Of a DNA stretch of 64,000 bases, positions 34,988 through 44,478 are shown one piece after another. The translations under genes were made by a program, and so were the position numbers. Source of the DNA: an uncultured bacterium (lineage in GTDB: Bacteria; Vulcanimicrobiota; Vulcanimicrobiia; Vulcanimicrobiales; Vulcanimicrobiaceae); the NCBI GenBank assembly GCA_903829325.1, contig CAIKPM010000045.1, positions 1-64,000 of the forward strand. Direction: 5' to 3'. The notes below the pieces were generated by a model. The model worked only from the letters and a program-made list of their open reading frames with translations. It searched no databases and was not told the DNA's origin. Every line of letters starts with the position of its first letter. Position 1 is the stretch's first letter.

Positions 34988-36257
34988 AGTCCCCTGCGGC
35001 TTCGACGCGCGCTTGCAGCGTTCCGCGAGCCAAGCGCGCCACAACGAGCGTCCCAAGCGGAACGTGCGCGGCATCCTTGACCACAGAACCGTCTACCCGG
35101 ATAATCGCATACCCCAACGCGAGTAAGGCATGGGGATCACGCCCGTGCAAGGCCGTTACCGCGACTTGCAGTCGGTGCCGATTGCGCTGCACGCACATCG
35201 CGATCGCCCGTTCTTGATGCTCGCGCAAACGGTCTAGCAATAATTCCCGCTCTCGTTCACGCTGGCGCATCGCCGCGACAAGTCGCAAACGCAAGGCAAG
35301 CAAAGTTCGTGCGCGCTCCTGCAAGCGACTGCGCGGACTCTTGGCCTCGAGCCGACGTTGCGCCTGATGCAAACGCTCCCGGGAAGCGGCAAAACGCGTT
35401 CTCATACCACGCAGCAACGCCAGCCGCTGCGAACGAAGGCTCTGCAAGAGGTCTTGCAAGTCAGGCAAGCGTGTCGCGGCATCGGTCGGTGTCGACGCGC
35501 GCACATCCGCGACATGATCCGCCAGCGTAACATCGCTCTCGTGGCCAATGCCTGTGATCACTGGCAGCGGGCAAGCAGCTATCGCCCGCACCACCGATTC
35601 GTGACTAAAAGCGAAGAGATCTTCAAAACTCCCGCCACCGCGAACGAGCACAATCAGATCAGGCATGCTAGCCGCCGCGGCTTGGAGTGCCGCGACAATC
35701 TGCGCCGGTGCATGCTCGCCCTGCACACTCGTCTCAAACAAGCTGACCCGAATATGCGGTGCGCGCTTCGCTAACACCGTACGAAAATCTCGCGCACCAT
35801 CGGCGGTCGCAGACGAAACCAACGCAACGGCAAAAGGGCAGCGTGGCAAAACGCGCTTGCGTTCGGGTTCAAACAGTCCCTCGGCGGCTAATTGAATCCT
35901 CAGACTCTCAAACGCCGCAAACAGATCACCCTCGCCATCTAAGCGAATCGTCGTCGCGCGTAATTGATACCGCCCTTGCGCCGCATAGGTCGTCAAAGCA
36001 CCAGAGGCAACAATTTTGGCGCCATCGCGTAAAGGCGGAAGAAATGGCACGTATCGCGCTAGGACGATACAGTTGAGGACAGCTTGCTGCTCTTTCAAGC
36101 TAAAATAACAATGCCCACTGCCGCGTTGCAGATGGACATTCGAAATCTCCCCGCGCACCGCCAGACTCTTCATCCCCGGTGCTTCTTCGATCAGACGCTT
36201 GAGCGCAGTCGAAAGCGCCGCCACTCCTATGACTGGCGGGCCGGCTTCATCACTCAC
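34980..36257 (-). CDS. xseA: Exodeoxyribonuclease VII large subunit
   Basis: 425 residues: an N-terminal OB fold (SLAVRGEISNVHLQRGSGHCYFSLKE), the catalytic part (VALVSSATADGARDFRTVL, DLIVLVRGGGSFEDLFAFSHESVVRAI, ITGIGHESDVTLADHVADVRASTPTDAA) and a long coiled coil rich in Arg and Leu, ending with GYAIIRVDG. It digests single-stranded DNA with XseB. It overlaps pbp1A (ATGA) upstream and xseB downstream. Confidence 0.95.
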   Translation of the reverse strand: MSDEAGPPVIGVAALSTALKRLIEEAPGMKSLAVRGEISNVHLQRGSGHCYFSLKEQQAVLNCIVLARYVPFLPPLRDGAKIVASGALTTYAAQGRYQLRATTIRLDGEGDLFAAFESLRIQLAAEGLFEPERKRVLPRCPFAVALVSSATADGARDFRTVLAKRAPHIRVSLFETSVQGEHAPAQIVAALQAAAASMPDLIVLVRGGGSFEDLFAFSHESVVRAIAACPLPVITGIGHESDVTLADHVADVRASTPTDAATRLPDLQDLLQSLRSQRLALLRGMRTRFAASRERLHQAQRRLEAKSPRSRLQERARTLLALRLRLVAAMRQRERERELLLDRLREHQERAIAMCVQRNRHRLQVAVTALHGRDPHALLALGYAIIRVDGSVVKDAAHVPLGTLVVARLARGTLQARVEAAGDYE

Positions 36258-38332
36258 GGTTCAATCGGATTGCTCGGATCGCCCGGCAACGGAGTTGCCG
36301 TGGGCGAAGGGGTTTCCGGGGCATCGGTCACCTCCGCTGCCGGCGCAAGCTCTGTCGCCGCCACACTCGGGGCCGCCGTTGGCTGACGCCAGTGATGCGG
36401 AGTGCAGTCATCTCCGCTCGGCTCGGTGCCACGCACGAACACTTCTTTTCGGCCAAGCGAACATAAGGTCATGACACGCACTTCACCGGTTGGAATCGTG
36501 AAATCACGCTTCGGGGTATGCGCAAGCGCGTGCTTCATGAAATAGGCCCAGGTCTTCGCTGGGACATTGCCGCCGTAGGATTCTTGCATCGCGTGATTAT
36601 CATCATTGCCGACCCACACCGCGGCCACCAAATCATCCGCCGTATAGCCCACAAACCATGCATCACGAAAATCCGAGGTTGTGCCCGTTTTGCCAGCCGC
36701 AGGCCGATCGAGCACGGCGTTCGGGTAGCCGGTGCCTTCTTCGACAACGCTCTCGAGCATCGATGTCATCACGTATGCCGTTGCGGCACTCACGACTTCG
36801 GTTTCTTGCGGGTAGGTCTGATCGAGCAGCGTCGCACCCAAGGAGTCATGGACCACGCGCAAAGCGGTCGGCTCCACATGAATGCCGCTGTTGGCCAAGG
36901 TCGCATAACCCGCCGCCATATCAAGGGGGGTCACGACCGAGGTACCCAGCGCCAGCGATAAATCTTCCCCCAGTGGCTCGTGCACGCCCATGCGAGTCGC
37001 ATACTGAATCACCCGATCAACGCCAATCTGCTGCAACAATTTCACCGCAACAACGTTACGCGATTGCGCAAGAGCATGCCGCAAAGTCATCGGCCCATAA
37101 AAGCGATGATCATCATCTTGCGGGCTCCAGAGGGTTCCATCGCCAGCAGGGTAGGTTACCGGTGAGTCATCAACTTCGGTAATCGGCGTGTCACCTTGGT
37201 CAATCGCCGCGGTGTACACAAAGACTTTAAACGATGAACCTGGTTGACGCTTGGCTTGCCAAGCGCGATTAAACTGATGCGTCACCGAAAACGGCTCGGC
37301 GCCACCAATCATCGCGAGAATTTCTCCGGTCGATGGGCGCAACGCGACCAAAGCTTCTTCGTGCGCACCAATCCCCGACGCGCGGGCTTGTTGCATGCCA
37401 TACGCGACGGCATCAGCCGCAATCTGTTGTAAGCGCGGATCGAGTGTGGTGTAGACTTGTAACCCACCTTCGTAGGTCGCATGGTCACCGAATTGCTTTT
37501 CGACTTGATCAACCGCGAATGTCGTGAAATAAGGAAACCGATACGAATCCAAGCCGGACTCGCGATAACCGACTAAATTCAACGGGGCCTTTTTTGCGGC
37601 TTGGGCTTGCGCACGAGTAATATAATGGCTCGCGGCCATTCGATCGAGCACATGGAACTGCCGCTGCTTGGCGCGGGTCAAACTCACATACGGCGAATAA
37701 TCCGATGGCGCGGCCGGTAAGCCGGCCAACACCGCGGCCTGGGCCAAGGATAGCGTCGACACATCGCGCCCGAAATAGGTATGCGATGCCGCCTGGATGC
37801 CGTAAGCACCAGCGCCAAAATAGATCAGATTGAGATAGCGCTCCAATATTTCGTCTTTGGTGTAATTACGCTCAATTTCTAGAGCCAACAACGCCTCTTG
37901 CACTTTACGCGACACCGAGACTTCGTTGGATAAAAAGAGCGCACGCGCGACCTGTTGGGTGATCGTCGAAGCGCCTTGGAATTGTTCATGGCGGTAATCA
38001 GCTAAAGCGGCGCGCGCAATACCAACAAAATCGAGGCCATGATGATGGTAAAAATTACGATCTTCGGTTGCAATAAACGCATTACGGACCTGCTGCGGTA
38101 CGCGATCGATCTTTACCCAAATCCGATTCTCACGATATAAGTTCGCAAGCTGTGAGCCGTCGCGCGCATACACTTGCGTTGAACGCGAAGGCTGAAAATC
38201 AGCCATACGGGTAATATCGGGCAAATTACGAGAGTAGGCAGCGACAATTCCCGCCACCACGCCACCAGCCAACAAGAGTAGAAAGAAACCGGTGATAAAA
38301 AGAAAACGGAAGAAACCAAAGATGGCCTTCAC
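36254..38332 (-). CDS. Class A penicillin-binding protein (PBP1A-type)
   Basis: 692 residues, bifunctional peptidoglycan synthase anchored by one N-terminal span (FLFITGFFLLLLAGGVVAGIV). The glycosyltransferase (GT51) domain has AFIATEDRNFYHHHG and GASTITQQVARALFL. The transpeptidase has SSFK (SxxK, about residue 365), SRN (SxN, about 421) and KTGTT (about 546). The tail is Pro/Thr/Ala-rich and periplasmic. It is encoded in a chain with nusB and xseA through 4-bp overlaps; uppP, which recycles the lipid carrier this enzyme frees, is in the same gene run. Confidence 0.95.
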   Translation of the reverse strand: MKAIFGFFRFLFITGFFLLLLAGGVVAGIVAAYSRNLPDITRMADFQPSRSTQVYARDGSQLANLYRENRIWVKIDRVPQQVRNAFIATEDRNFYHHHGLDFVGIARAALADYRHEQFQGASTITQQVARALFLSNEVSVSRKVQEALLALEIERNYTKDEILERYLNLIYFGAGAYGIQAASHTYFGRDVSTLSLAQAAVLAGLPAAPSDYSPYVSLTRAKQRQFHVLDRMAASHYITRAQAQAAKKAPLNLVGYRESGLDSYRFPYFTTFAVDQVEKQFGDHATYEGGLQVYTTLDPRLQQIAADAVAYGMQQARASGIGAHEEALVALRPSTGEILAMIGGAEPFSVTHQFNRAWQAKRQPGSSFKVFVYTAAIDQGDTPITEVDDSPVTYPAGDGTLWSPQDDDHRFYGPMTLRHALAQSRNVVAVKLLQQIGVDRVIQYATRMGVHEPLGEDLSLALGTSVVTPLDMAAGYATLANSGIHVEPTALRVVHDSLGATLLDQTYPQETEVVSAATAYVMTSMLESVVEEGTGYPNAVLDRPAAGKTGTTSDFRDAWFVGYTADDLVAAVWVGNDDNHAMQESYGGNVPAKTWAYFMKHALAHTPKRDFTIPTGEVRVMTLCSLGRKEVFVRGTEPSGDDCTPHHWRQPTAAPSVAATELAPAAEVTDAPETPSPTATPLPGDPSNPIEP

Positions 38333-38724
38333 GGCGCAATGACCCGTGCCAGTACACCGTTAATAAACGCGCCCGATTCTTCTGCGGAAAAACGCTTCGC
38401 CATTTCAATCGCTTCATCAATGACCACAACCGGCGGTGTCGTCGGGCAAAAACGCAATTCGAAGAATGCGATCCGTAAGATGGTGAGATCAACGATCGGC
38501 AAGCGATCCAAGCTCCAATCCCGTAAGAGCGGGGCAATTTCGGCATCGATCGTCGCCCGATGCGTCTGCGCTCCGAAGACTAATTCGTTGACAAATTGCC
38601 GCGTCTCGGTATTGTCGACTCCTTCAACCACCGCCGCAATCGCTTCACCCGCTTCGGTGTGCCCCACCTCAATGCTATAAAGAGCCTGCATAGCTAACTC
38701 ACGTGCGTGACGACGTCCCGGCAT
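38329..38724 (-). CDS. nusB: Transcription antitermination factor NusB
   Basis: 131 residues, all-helical. RRHARELAMQALYSIEVG at the N-terminus and VVVIDEAIEMAKRFSAEESGAFINGVLARV at the C-terminus are characteristic. NusB with NusE binds boxA in rRNA leaders. It overlaps pbp1A by ATGA and starts 9 bp after accC. Confidence 0.94.
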   Translation of the reverse strand: MPGRRHARELAMQALYSIEVGHTEAGEAIAAVVEGVDNTETRQFVNELVFGAQTHRATIDAEIAPLLRDWSLDRLPIVDLTILRIAFFELRFCPTTPPVVVIDEAIEMAKRFSAEESGAFINGVLARVIAP

Positions 38725-38733
38725 CGAAAACCG

Positions 38734-40083
38734 CTAAACGGACGCGAAAGCGTGCGGACGCTGGAGATAATCGATCGCGACACCGCCATCGGCAAAAACG
38801 GGATCGGCCATAATTTCTCGACAGATATCGATCGTCGTGTGCACGCCCTCGATTTCGGTTTCAGCTAAAGCACGCTGCATGCAGAGAATCGCATCTTCAC
38901 GCGTCGGCGCTGCGACGATGATTTTGGCGATCATCGAGTCGTAATACGGGGGCACAATATCGCCGGCGGTCACGTGCGAATCAACCCGCACGGCAGGTCC
39001 ACCCGGGAAAACAACCCGCGATAAAACTCCGGCTGCTGGCGCAAAATTCTTGTGCGCGTCTTCGGCATTGATACGTACTTCGATGGCATGACGCTTGGGA
39101 CGCAAATCTTCCTCGGTAAACGATAACGGTTCACCCGCAGCAACACGGATTTGCTCTGCCACTAAATCAACACCGTACGCCATTTCGGTAACCGGGTGCT
39201 CTACCTGGATCCGAGTATTCATCTCCATAAAATACACGTCGTTACCAGACACAAGAAATTCGATTGTCCCCGCATTGGTATAATTCACGGCTTTCGCAGC
39301 CGCTACCGCCATAGCGTGTAAGCGCTCGCGCACCGCGGAGGGCAACTGTGGTGCCGGGGCTTCTTCGACCAATTTTTGATGCGAAGGCTTTTGCACCGAA
39401 CAATCACGTTCACCTAAATGCACGACCCGCCCAAAGCGATCGCCAAAAACCTGGACTTCGATGTGGCGCGGGCGTTCGATCAATTTTTCGAGATACAGGC
39501 GACCATCTTTGAAGTTCGCTTCGGCTTCGGCCTGAGCAGTTTGATATGCGGTTGCCAACTCAGACACCGAGCGCACTTCACGCATGCCTTTGCCCCCGCC
39601 CCCCGCCGTCGCTTTGAGCAACACCGGATAGCCGATACGCTCGGCAGCTCGTTCTGCCTCTTCAAGCGTGTCTAAGATCCCCGCGCCAGGAGTTGTGGGA
39701 ACGTGCGCTTCAGCCATCACGCGTTTCGCGGTCGCTTTATCGCCCATCTTTGCAATAACTTCGGGGGTAGGGCCAATAAACGTGATATCGTGATCGGCAC
39801 AAATCTCGGCAAAGCGCGCGTTCTCAGCTAAAAAGCCGTAACCAGGATGAATCGCATCCGCGCCAGCGATCAGCGCGGCCGATAAAATATTCGGAATATT
39901 TAAATACGAACGCGCCACAGGACCAGGCCCAATACAAAAGGCTTGATCGGCTAAGCGAACGTGGGCCGCATCGCGGTCTGCTTCGGAAAAGACAGCAACC
40001 GTCAAGATACCCATATCGCGGGCGGCACGCACGATACGCAAAGCAATTTCGCCACGGTTGGCAATCAGAATTTTCTTAAACAC
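38734..40083 (-). CDS. accC: Acetyl-CoA carboxylase biotin carboxylase subunit
   Basis: 449 residues, full length. KILIANRGEIALRIVRAARDMGI, the ATP-grasp loop KATAGGGGKGMR, GERDCSVQKPSHQKLVEEAPAP, FLVSGNDVYFMEMNTRIQVEHPVTE and the C-terminal domain ending IDYLQRPH are diagnostic. It carboxylates biotin on the carrier protein with ATP and bicarbonate. It overlaps by 8 bp the preceding carrier-like gene, which however lacks a biotinyl lysine. Confidence 0.96.
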   Translation of the reverse strand: MFKKILIANRGEIALRIVRAARDMGILTVAVFSEADRDAAHVRLADQAFCIGPGPVARSYLNIPNILSAALIAGADAIHPGYGFLAENARFAEICADHDITFIGPTPEVIAKMGDKATAKRVMAEAHVPTTPGAGILDTLEEAERAAERIGYPVLLKATAGGGGKGMREVRSVSELATAYQTAQAEAEANFKDGRLYLEKLIERPRHIEVQVFGDRFGRVVHLGERDCSVQKPSHQKLVEEAPAPQLPSAVRERLHAMAVAAAKAVNYTNAGTIEFLVSGNDVYFMEMNTRIQVEHPVTEMAYGVDLVAEQIRVAAGEPLSFTEEDLRPKRHAIEVRINAEDAHKNFAPAAGVLSRVVFPGGPAVRVDSHVTAGDIVPPYYDSMIAKIIVAAPTREDAILCMQRALAETEIEGVHTTIDICREIMADPVFADGGVAIDYLQRPHAFASV

Positions 40084-40489
40084 GTTCTACCACAAACAAA
40101 GCTTGACCATAATCGACTGCATCACCATCATTGACCAAAACCCGCGTTACCACGCCAGATCCGCCTGCGCGAACGGGGGTATTCACGCCTAAAGCTTCGA
40201 TCGTTGCCACTTGCCGATCTCCTTCGAGCTGCGAGCCGAGGCTGATCAACGGTTTGGTCCAGTGCAGCACACCAACCAACTCTGCACGCACAATCCGCTC
40301 GGTCACTTCGGGCGCGGCAGCAACCGGTGCGACAACTGGCAAGGCCGGAGCAGCCCCCACATGCGGCGGCTTACGGCGGATAAATTCAAGCGCAAAATCA
40401 CCATCACGGAGCTCAAAATGGGTGAGGTCACTGGCAGCAAAGGAAGCCAACAGTGGTCGGAGGCGTTCAAGCGGTCGTTGGAGACTCAT
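40076..40489 (-). CDS. Biotin carboxyl carrier protein-like protein lacking the biotin lysine
   Basis: 137 residues with the architecture of AccB: an N-terminal helical part (LERLRPLLASFAASDLTHFEL, FALEFIRRK), a Pro/Ala linker, and a C-terminal biotinyl/lipoyl-type hammerhead domain. In normal AccB the turn reads EAMKM with the biotinylated lysine. Here residues 98-101 read EALG (IEALGVNTPV), so Gly101 replaces the lysine; the codons (GAA GCT TTA GGC) are unambiguous and no lysine lies nearby. The reading frame is intact and overlaps accC. It may be a structural or regulatory subunit like the lysine-less BADC proteins of plants, or its partner AccB lies elsewhere. Confidence 0.85.
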   Translation of the reverse strand: MSLQRPLERLRPLLASFAASDLTHFELRDGDFALEFIRRKPPHVGAAPALPVVAPVAAAPEVTERIVRAELVGVLHWTKPLISLGSQLEGDRQVATIEALGVNTPVRAGGSGVVTRVLVNDGDAVDYGQALFVVERV

Positions 40490-40494
40490 GGAGA

Positions 40495-41337
40495 TCAGCC
40501 GTTCGCGCCAATGCTAGGCCATTCCGCCAGCCGCACCACGCTCTCTCGCTCAGCAATCGAGAGCCTTTCATACGCGCCTTGGTAGTGCGGTGAGATTTCG
40601 GCAAGCGGCGCTAAAACAAAGGCACGCTCTTCTAAGCGGGGATGCGGCACGGTCAAAACAGCATCATTCACATGCCCCCCCGCATCGTCGAGCAAATCAC
40701 AATCGAGCACCCGTGGACCATAGCGCGGCCCCGAGATACGACCAAAACGACGCTCAATCGCCTTTAATGAAGCCAAGACCGCATGCGGAAGCAGACGCGT
40801 TTCTATCAGGAGCGCCGCATTGTAAAAATCAGGCTGGTCGAGTACACCCCAAGGCCGAGTACGATACAGCGACGAGCGCGCGAGGCACGGCCCAAGCGCC
40901 TCGAGGGCCCGTACAGCTTGGGCCAGCGTCTGCGGGGCATCACCGACATTTGCCCCTAGCCCCACTGCCACTTGGGTTGGTCGGCGAGCAGAGAGCACCA
41001 CCCGCGGAGTCGCGCCCGCGAGTAATCCCGGCTTCGCTAAGGCAATCTTTGCCCAGAGCACATTGGGCTCACTCGTCACCAACGCCAACAAACGCTCACC
41101 CAAATGCTCGAGTAAAGCCACCGGCGTTGCTTGCGCGGCGGCAAGACAGCGAGCATGGAGCTGGGCATAATCGAGCGTGCCAGCTAAACGATCGTACCGA
41201 CGCGCAACGCTCATCTCAACAGCGATTTCGAGATCAACCCGCACTTCTTGCACGAGTTGCCGCTCGGGAGCCTCAGCTCCGATCACCGCCAAGAGTCGCA
41301 TATTTTCGAGCACAATCACGTCGAGGCCATCGCTCAT
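40495..41337 (-). CDS. Fused dihydroneopterin aldolase - HPPK (FolB-FolK)
   Basis: 280 residues with two domains. Residues 1-118 are FolB (DVIVLENMRLLAVIGAEAPER, TLDYAQLH, LLEHLGERLL), and residues about 122-275 are FolK (QVAVGLGANVGDAPQTLAQAV, SSLYRTRPWGVLDQPDFYNAALLIET, RYGPRVLDCDLL, PHPRLEERAFVLAPLAEI). Together they carry out two consecutive folate steps, making 6-hydroxymethyl-dihydropterin pyrophosphate. The fusion sits between folP and the accB-like gene and overlaps folP by 4 bp. Confidence 0.95.
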   Translation of the reverse strand: MSDGLDVIVLENMRLLAVIGAEAPERQLVQEVRVDLEIAVEMSVARRYDRLAGTLDYAQLHARCLAAAQATPVALLEHLGERLLALVTSEPNVLWAKIALAKPGLLAGATPRVVLSARRPTQVAVGLGANVGDAPQTLAQAVRALEALGPCLARSSLYRTRPWGVLDQPDFYNAALLIETRLLPHAVLASLKAIERRFGRISGPRYGPRVLDCDLLDDAGGHVNDAVLTVPHPRLEERAFVLAPLAEISPHYQGAYERLSIAERESVVRLAEWPSIGANG

Positions 41338-42119
41338 GTGCGAGCACTCGCACTATCAACCGCTGCGTAGATTGAGAGGACATCATGCGCGGCGGCGACA
41401 TCGTGCACGCGCACAAAATCGATGCGGGCATGCGCAGCCATAGCGGTGGTTGCAGCCGTGGCGAATTCCCGTTCTTGCACCGCTCGTCCGGTAATGTGCC
41501 CCAAGGTTGATTTGCGCGACGCTGCAAGCATACTCGCAAACGGCAAGGCGTGCAGGCGACCTAGACTGCCGAGCAACGCGAGATTCTGCGCAGGCGTCTT
41601 GCCAAACCCAAAACCAGGATCCAGCATCACCTGCTCGGGCGCAATGCCGTACGTCACGGCACGTTGCGCACTCGCCAAGAGCGAACGCAAAACCGCATCA
41701 ATTCCTTCGGTCGGCTCAATCCCCGCCTGGGTCAGGATCAATCCCGCGTTCGCATCACGCACCACGGCAAGATGCGCTTCTTCCAACGGACGAACCAAAT
41801 TCAGCACCTGCGCTCCAAGGGCCGCCGCTGCCGCAAACACTTCCGGTTTGCTCGTATCAATCGACAACCGCGCATCGGGGAACTCGCCGCGCAACGCGGC
41901 TACCACAGGCACAATCCGCCGCAGCTCTTCTTCAAGCGTAACCGGTGTTGCACCGGGGCGGGTTGATTCAGCGCCAAGATCGAGTAGCGCAGCCCCTTGC
42001 GCCAAGGCTCGCTCAGCCTGGGCAACGATCGTGGCAACTTGAAGCGTGCCATCACCCGAAAACGAATCGGGAGTCGCATTCAGAATAGCCATAATCTGCG
42101 TGGAGCGGTGTCGAAACAT
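41334..42119 (-). CDS. folP: Dihydropteroate synthase
   Basis: 261 residues. IMAILNATPDSFSGDG, AALLDLGAESTRPGA (pterin/sulfonamide site), LSIDTSKPEVFAAA, VMLDPGFGFGKT and SMLAASRKSTLGHITG are the standard blocks. It joins p-aminobenzoate (from PabB, 16 kb away) to the pterin made by the adjacent FolBK. The pyrophosphate-loop block is slightly divergent but all key residues seem present. Confidence 0.95.
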   Translation of the reverse strand: MFRHRSTQIMAILNATPDSFSGDGTLQVATIVAQAERALAQGAALLDLGAESTRPGATPVTLEEELRRIVPVVAALRGEFPDARLSIDTSKPEVFAAAAALGAQVLNLVRPLEEAHLAVVRDANAGLILTQAGIEPTEGIDAVLRSLLASAQRAVTYGIAPEQVMLDPGFGFGKTPAQNLALLGSLGRLHALPFASMLAASRKSTLGHITGRAVQEREFATAATTAMAAHARIDFVRVHDVAAAHDVLSIYAAVDSASART

Positions 42120-42131
42120 TTTCGCGGGGCC

Positions 42132-43448
42132 TTACATGCTTGCCGCGAGGGTATTTTTCAAAAACCAGCTACGCAACAAACCAACCAGCACCGTTGAGCC
42201 GGTCACGATAATCACATCGTCACTCGCAGCACTACGCCGTGCAACCGTAAATGCTTCAATCGGATCCTCAATTGCCCGCACCCAACGCCCGCTATCCCGC
42301 ACAAAGCCCGCTAACCGGGTAGGGCGAACGGCATCGCGACCGGCAGTCTCAAAGCTCGTGAAGATAAAGCTCGCATCGAGCCCGTCGAATCCAGCCAGCA
42401 TTTCGCGCGCTTCTTTATCCTGCGCAATCGCAATCACGAAATGCAAACGCCGTCCGACGAACGCCGCGCGCACACTCTCGACCAGGCTACGCATTTTATC
42501 CGGATTGTGAGCGACGTCGAACACCACCGCCGGATGCAGCGGAAAATATTCCATCCGCCCCATGATCGCCAAGTGTGCAAACGCCGCTTCCACCACAGCG
42601 GGCTCTGGGCGAAACGTCTCGGGTAATTGTTCTAGCGTCAGGACGGCGGTTGCTGCATTGCGTTGTTGAAAACTGCCCAACATTTGCGTTGCAATATCAT
42701 AACGCGCCTGAGGCGTTGCGAGCACAAAATGTTGGCCCATCGTGCTTTGCACTTGCGGCTCAATCGTCACCAGATCGCGCACAGAGAAAAATGGTGCCTG
42801 TTGTTCGCGGCAAACCGCCTCAATAATTTCTCGTGCTTGAGTGACCGCATCGGAGACAAGTGGAATACCCGGCTTAATAATCCCGGCTTTATCCAGAGCG
42901 ATTTCTTCGATAGTGTCACCGAGAATCTCACGATGGTCGAGCCCAACATTCGTGATCGTGCTCACAAGGGGAGCGAGCAAATTCGTGCCATCGAGTCGAC
43001 CACCGATCCCCACTTCGATCACCGCGATATCAACCTGAGCTGCCTGAAAATAATAGAACGTCAAGGCGAGCAAGGTTTCGTAATACGACGGCCGATTAAA
43101 CCGAGCAGTCGTGCGTTCAAGCGCCGGCATAATGTCGTCAAGCATTTCGCAAAAAGCGGTTTCGCTGATCGGCACGTTATTGATGCGCGCGCGTTCAGTC
43201 ATGGACACTAAATGCGGCTTCGTATGCAAGCCACATTTCAAACCAGCCGTGCTCAACGCGGCGGCGATCATTGTCGAGGTCGAACCCTTCCCACTCGTGC
43301 CGCCAACATGAATCGTCGGATACGTCAACTGTGGGTTCCCTAAATCGGCTAAGAGCGCTTCCATCCGCTCCAAGCGCGTAGGCTCACGCCGCGATAACGT
43401 CTCGTTCATCGTGCTGAGTAGATAATTCGACGCCCACTGGAAACTCAC
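42132..43448 (-). CDS. folC: Dihydrofolate synthase / folylpolyglutamate synthase
   Basis: 438 residues of the Mur-ligase superfamily. The P-loop is IHVGGTSGKGSTSTMIAAAL; also visible are VAVIEVGIGGRLDGTNLL, TNVGLDHREILGDTIEEIALDKAGIIKPG and VFDVAHNPDKMRSLVE. It adds glutamate to dihydropteroate and then to folates. The GTG start overlaps the stop of the upstream 62-residue gene; the folP start follows 12 bp downstream. Confidence 0.94.
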   Translation of the reverse strand: MSFQWASNYLLSTMNETLSRREPTRLERMEALLADLGNPQLTYPTIHVGGTSGKGSTSTMIAAALSTAGLKCGLHTKPHLVSMTERARINNVPISETAFCEMLDDIMPALERTTARFNRPSYYETLLALTFYYFQAAQVDIAVIEVGIGGRLDGTNLLAPLVSTITNVGLDHREILGDTIEEIALDKAGIIKPGIPLVSDAVTQAREIIEAVCREQQAPFFSVRDLVTIEPQVQSTMGQHFVLATPQARYDIATQMLGSFQQRNAATAVLTLEQLPETFRPEPAVVEAAFAHLAIMGRMEYFPLHPAVVFDVAHNPDKMRSLVESVRAAFVGRRLHFVIAIAQDKEAREMLAGFDGLDASFIFTSFETAGRDAVRPTRLAGFVRDSGRWVRAIEDPIEAFTVARRSAASDDVIIVTGSTVLVGLLRSWFLKNTLAASM

Positions 43449-43633
43449 GCCGTCGGATCAGACGCAGTCTGGGCAAAGCGATACCACAATAGCGACAAGA
43501 GACCAAGCCCAGCAAAAAGCACCGCATGCGCAACGTGAATCTTATGCGCTGAGGCAGCCGGACCATGACCGGTCAAATACAAGGCCGCAAGTGCAAAGCA
43601 GACAATCGTCGCCAAGAGAGCCAGAGATTTCAT
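43445..43633 (-). CDS. Small two-span membrane protein, unknown function
   Basis: 62 residues, not recognised. Two hydrophobic segments (LALLATIVCFALAALYLTG and VAHAVLFAGLGLLSLLWYRFA) flank a His-rich turn (GHGPAASAHKIHVAH). The ATG overlaps the uppP stop and the TGA overlaps folC, so its place in the operon supports it as a real gene. Confidence 0.7.
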   Translation of the reverse strand: MKSLALLATIVCFALAALYLTGHGPAASAHKIHVAHAVLFAGLGLLSLLWYRFAQTASDPTA

Positions 43634-44475
43634 ACAACTACTTTCATCAGAGTGAGCACAATCGTGACTGCACCGAGCAGCACACAATACCAAGCAAACG
43701 GCCGTAGATCATTCGCCTGAAAGTATCTCGTCAGGAATGCGACTGTGAGATACCCAGTTACTGCCGCGACTACTCCACCCACGCAAGCGTTCACCAAGGC
43801 AAGATGGACCCCAGGAGCACAGAGCTTGGGAATTTCCAGGACTGCGGCAGCAAAGATCACCGGGGTTGCCAATAAAAAGGCAAAGCGCGCCGCCTCTTCG
43901 TGGGAAAGCCCGCGCAACAAGCCGGCAACCATCGCACAGCCCGAACGTGACACACCAGGCAAAAGCGAAAAGCCTTGCGCCGCACCAATCAGGGCTCCTT
44001 CGCCCAAGCTCAATTGAGGAATAGCCTGCTCGCTGACTCGTACTCGCCGCCGCAAAGCATTCCCGAGAAAAAGCACAAGGCCGTTCAGCACCAAAAAGCA
44101 CGCGACCAATATGGTCGAGCCTAAAAAGACCCGAACCGGCTGTTCTAAAAAGACGCCCAAGATCCCGATCGGGACGGTGCCAGCAATCAAGAGCCAAGCA
44201 AGATGCTCATCGGGATCGTTCGAGATGCGCCCGCGGACCACCGCACGCCAAAACGCCACGCCGAGCTTCGCCCAGGTTGACCAATAAAAGGCCATCAGCG
44301 CGAGACCAGTCCCCAAATGCAAGACGACTAAAAACGCCAAGTAGGTCGGGTCATCACGCTTGATCGTCCAGTGTAGCAGTGCCGGCACGAGCACCGCGTG
44401 CCCTAGACTGCTGACGGGAAACAACTCGCTAATACCCTGTAAAATGGCTAAGAAGATTGCTTGTTCGAGCGTCAT
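43630..44475 (-). CDS. uppP: Undecaprenyl-diphosphate phosphatase (BacA/UppP)
   Basis: 281 residues, multi-span. AILQGISELFPVSSLGHAVLVPALL (the acidic motif) and GFSLLPGVSRSGCAMVAGLLRG (the PGxSRSG motif) form the active site that dephosphorylates undecaprenyl pyrophosphate on the outer face of the inner membrane, recycling the carrier for peptidoglycan. It starts 3 bp after tonB, and pbp1A is farther down the same run. Confidence 0.95.
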   Translation of the reverse strand: MTLEQAIFLAILQGISELFPVSSLGHAVLVPALLHWTIKRDDPTYLAFLVVLHLGTGLALMAFYWSTWAKLGVAFWRAVVRGRISNDPDEHLAWLLIAGTVPIGILGVFLEQPVRVFLGSTILVACFLVLNGLVLFLGNALRRRVRVSEQAIPQLSLGEGALIGAAQGFSLLPGVSRSGCAMVAGLLRGLSHEEAARFAFLLATPVIFAAAVLEIPKLCAPGVHLALVNACVGGVVAAVTGYLTVAFLTRYFQANDLRPFAWYCVLLGAVTIVLTLMKVVV

Positions 44476-44478
44476 TCG

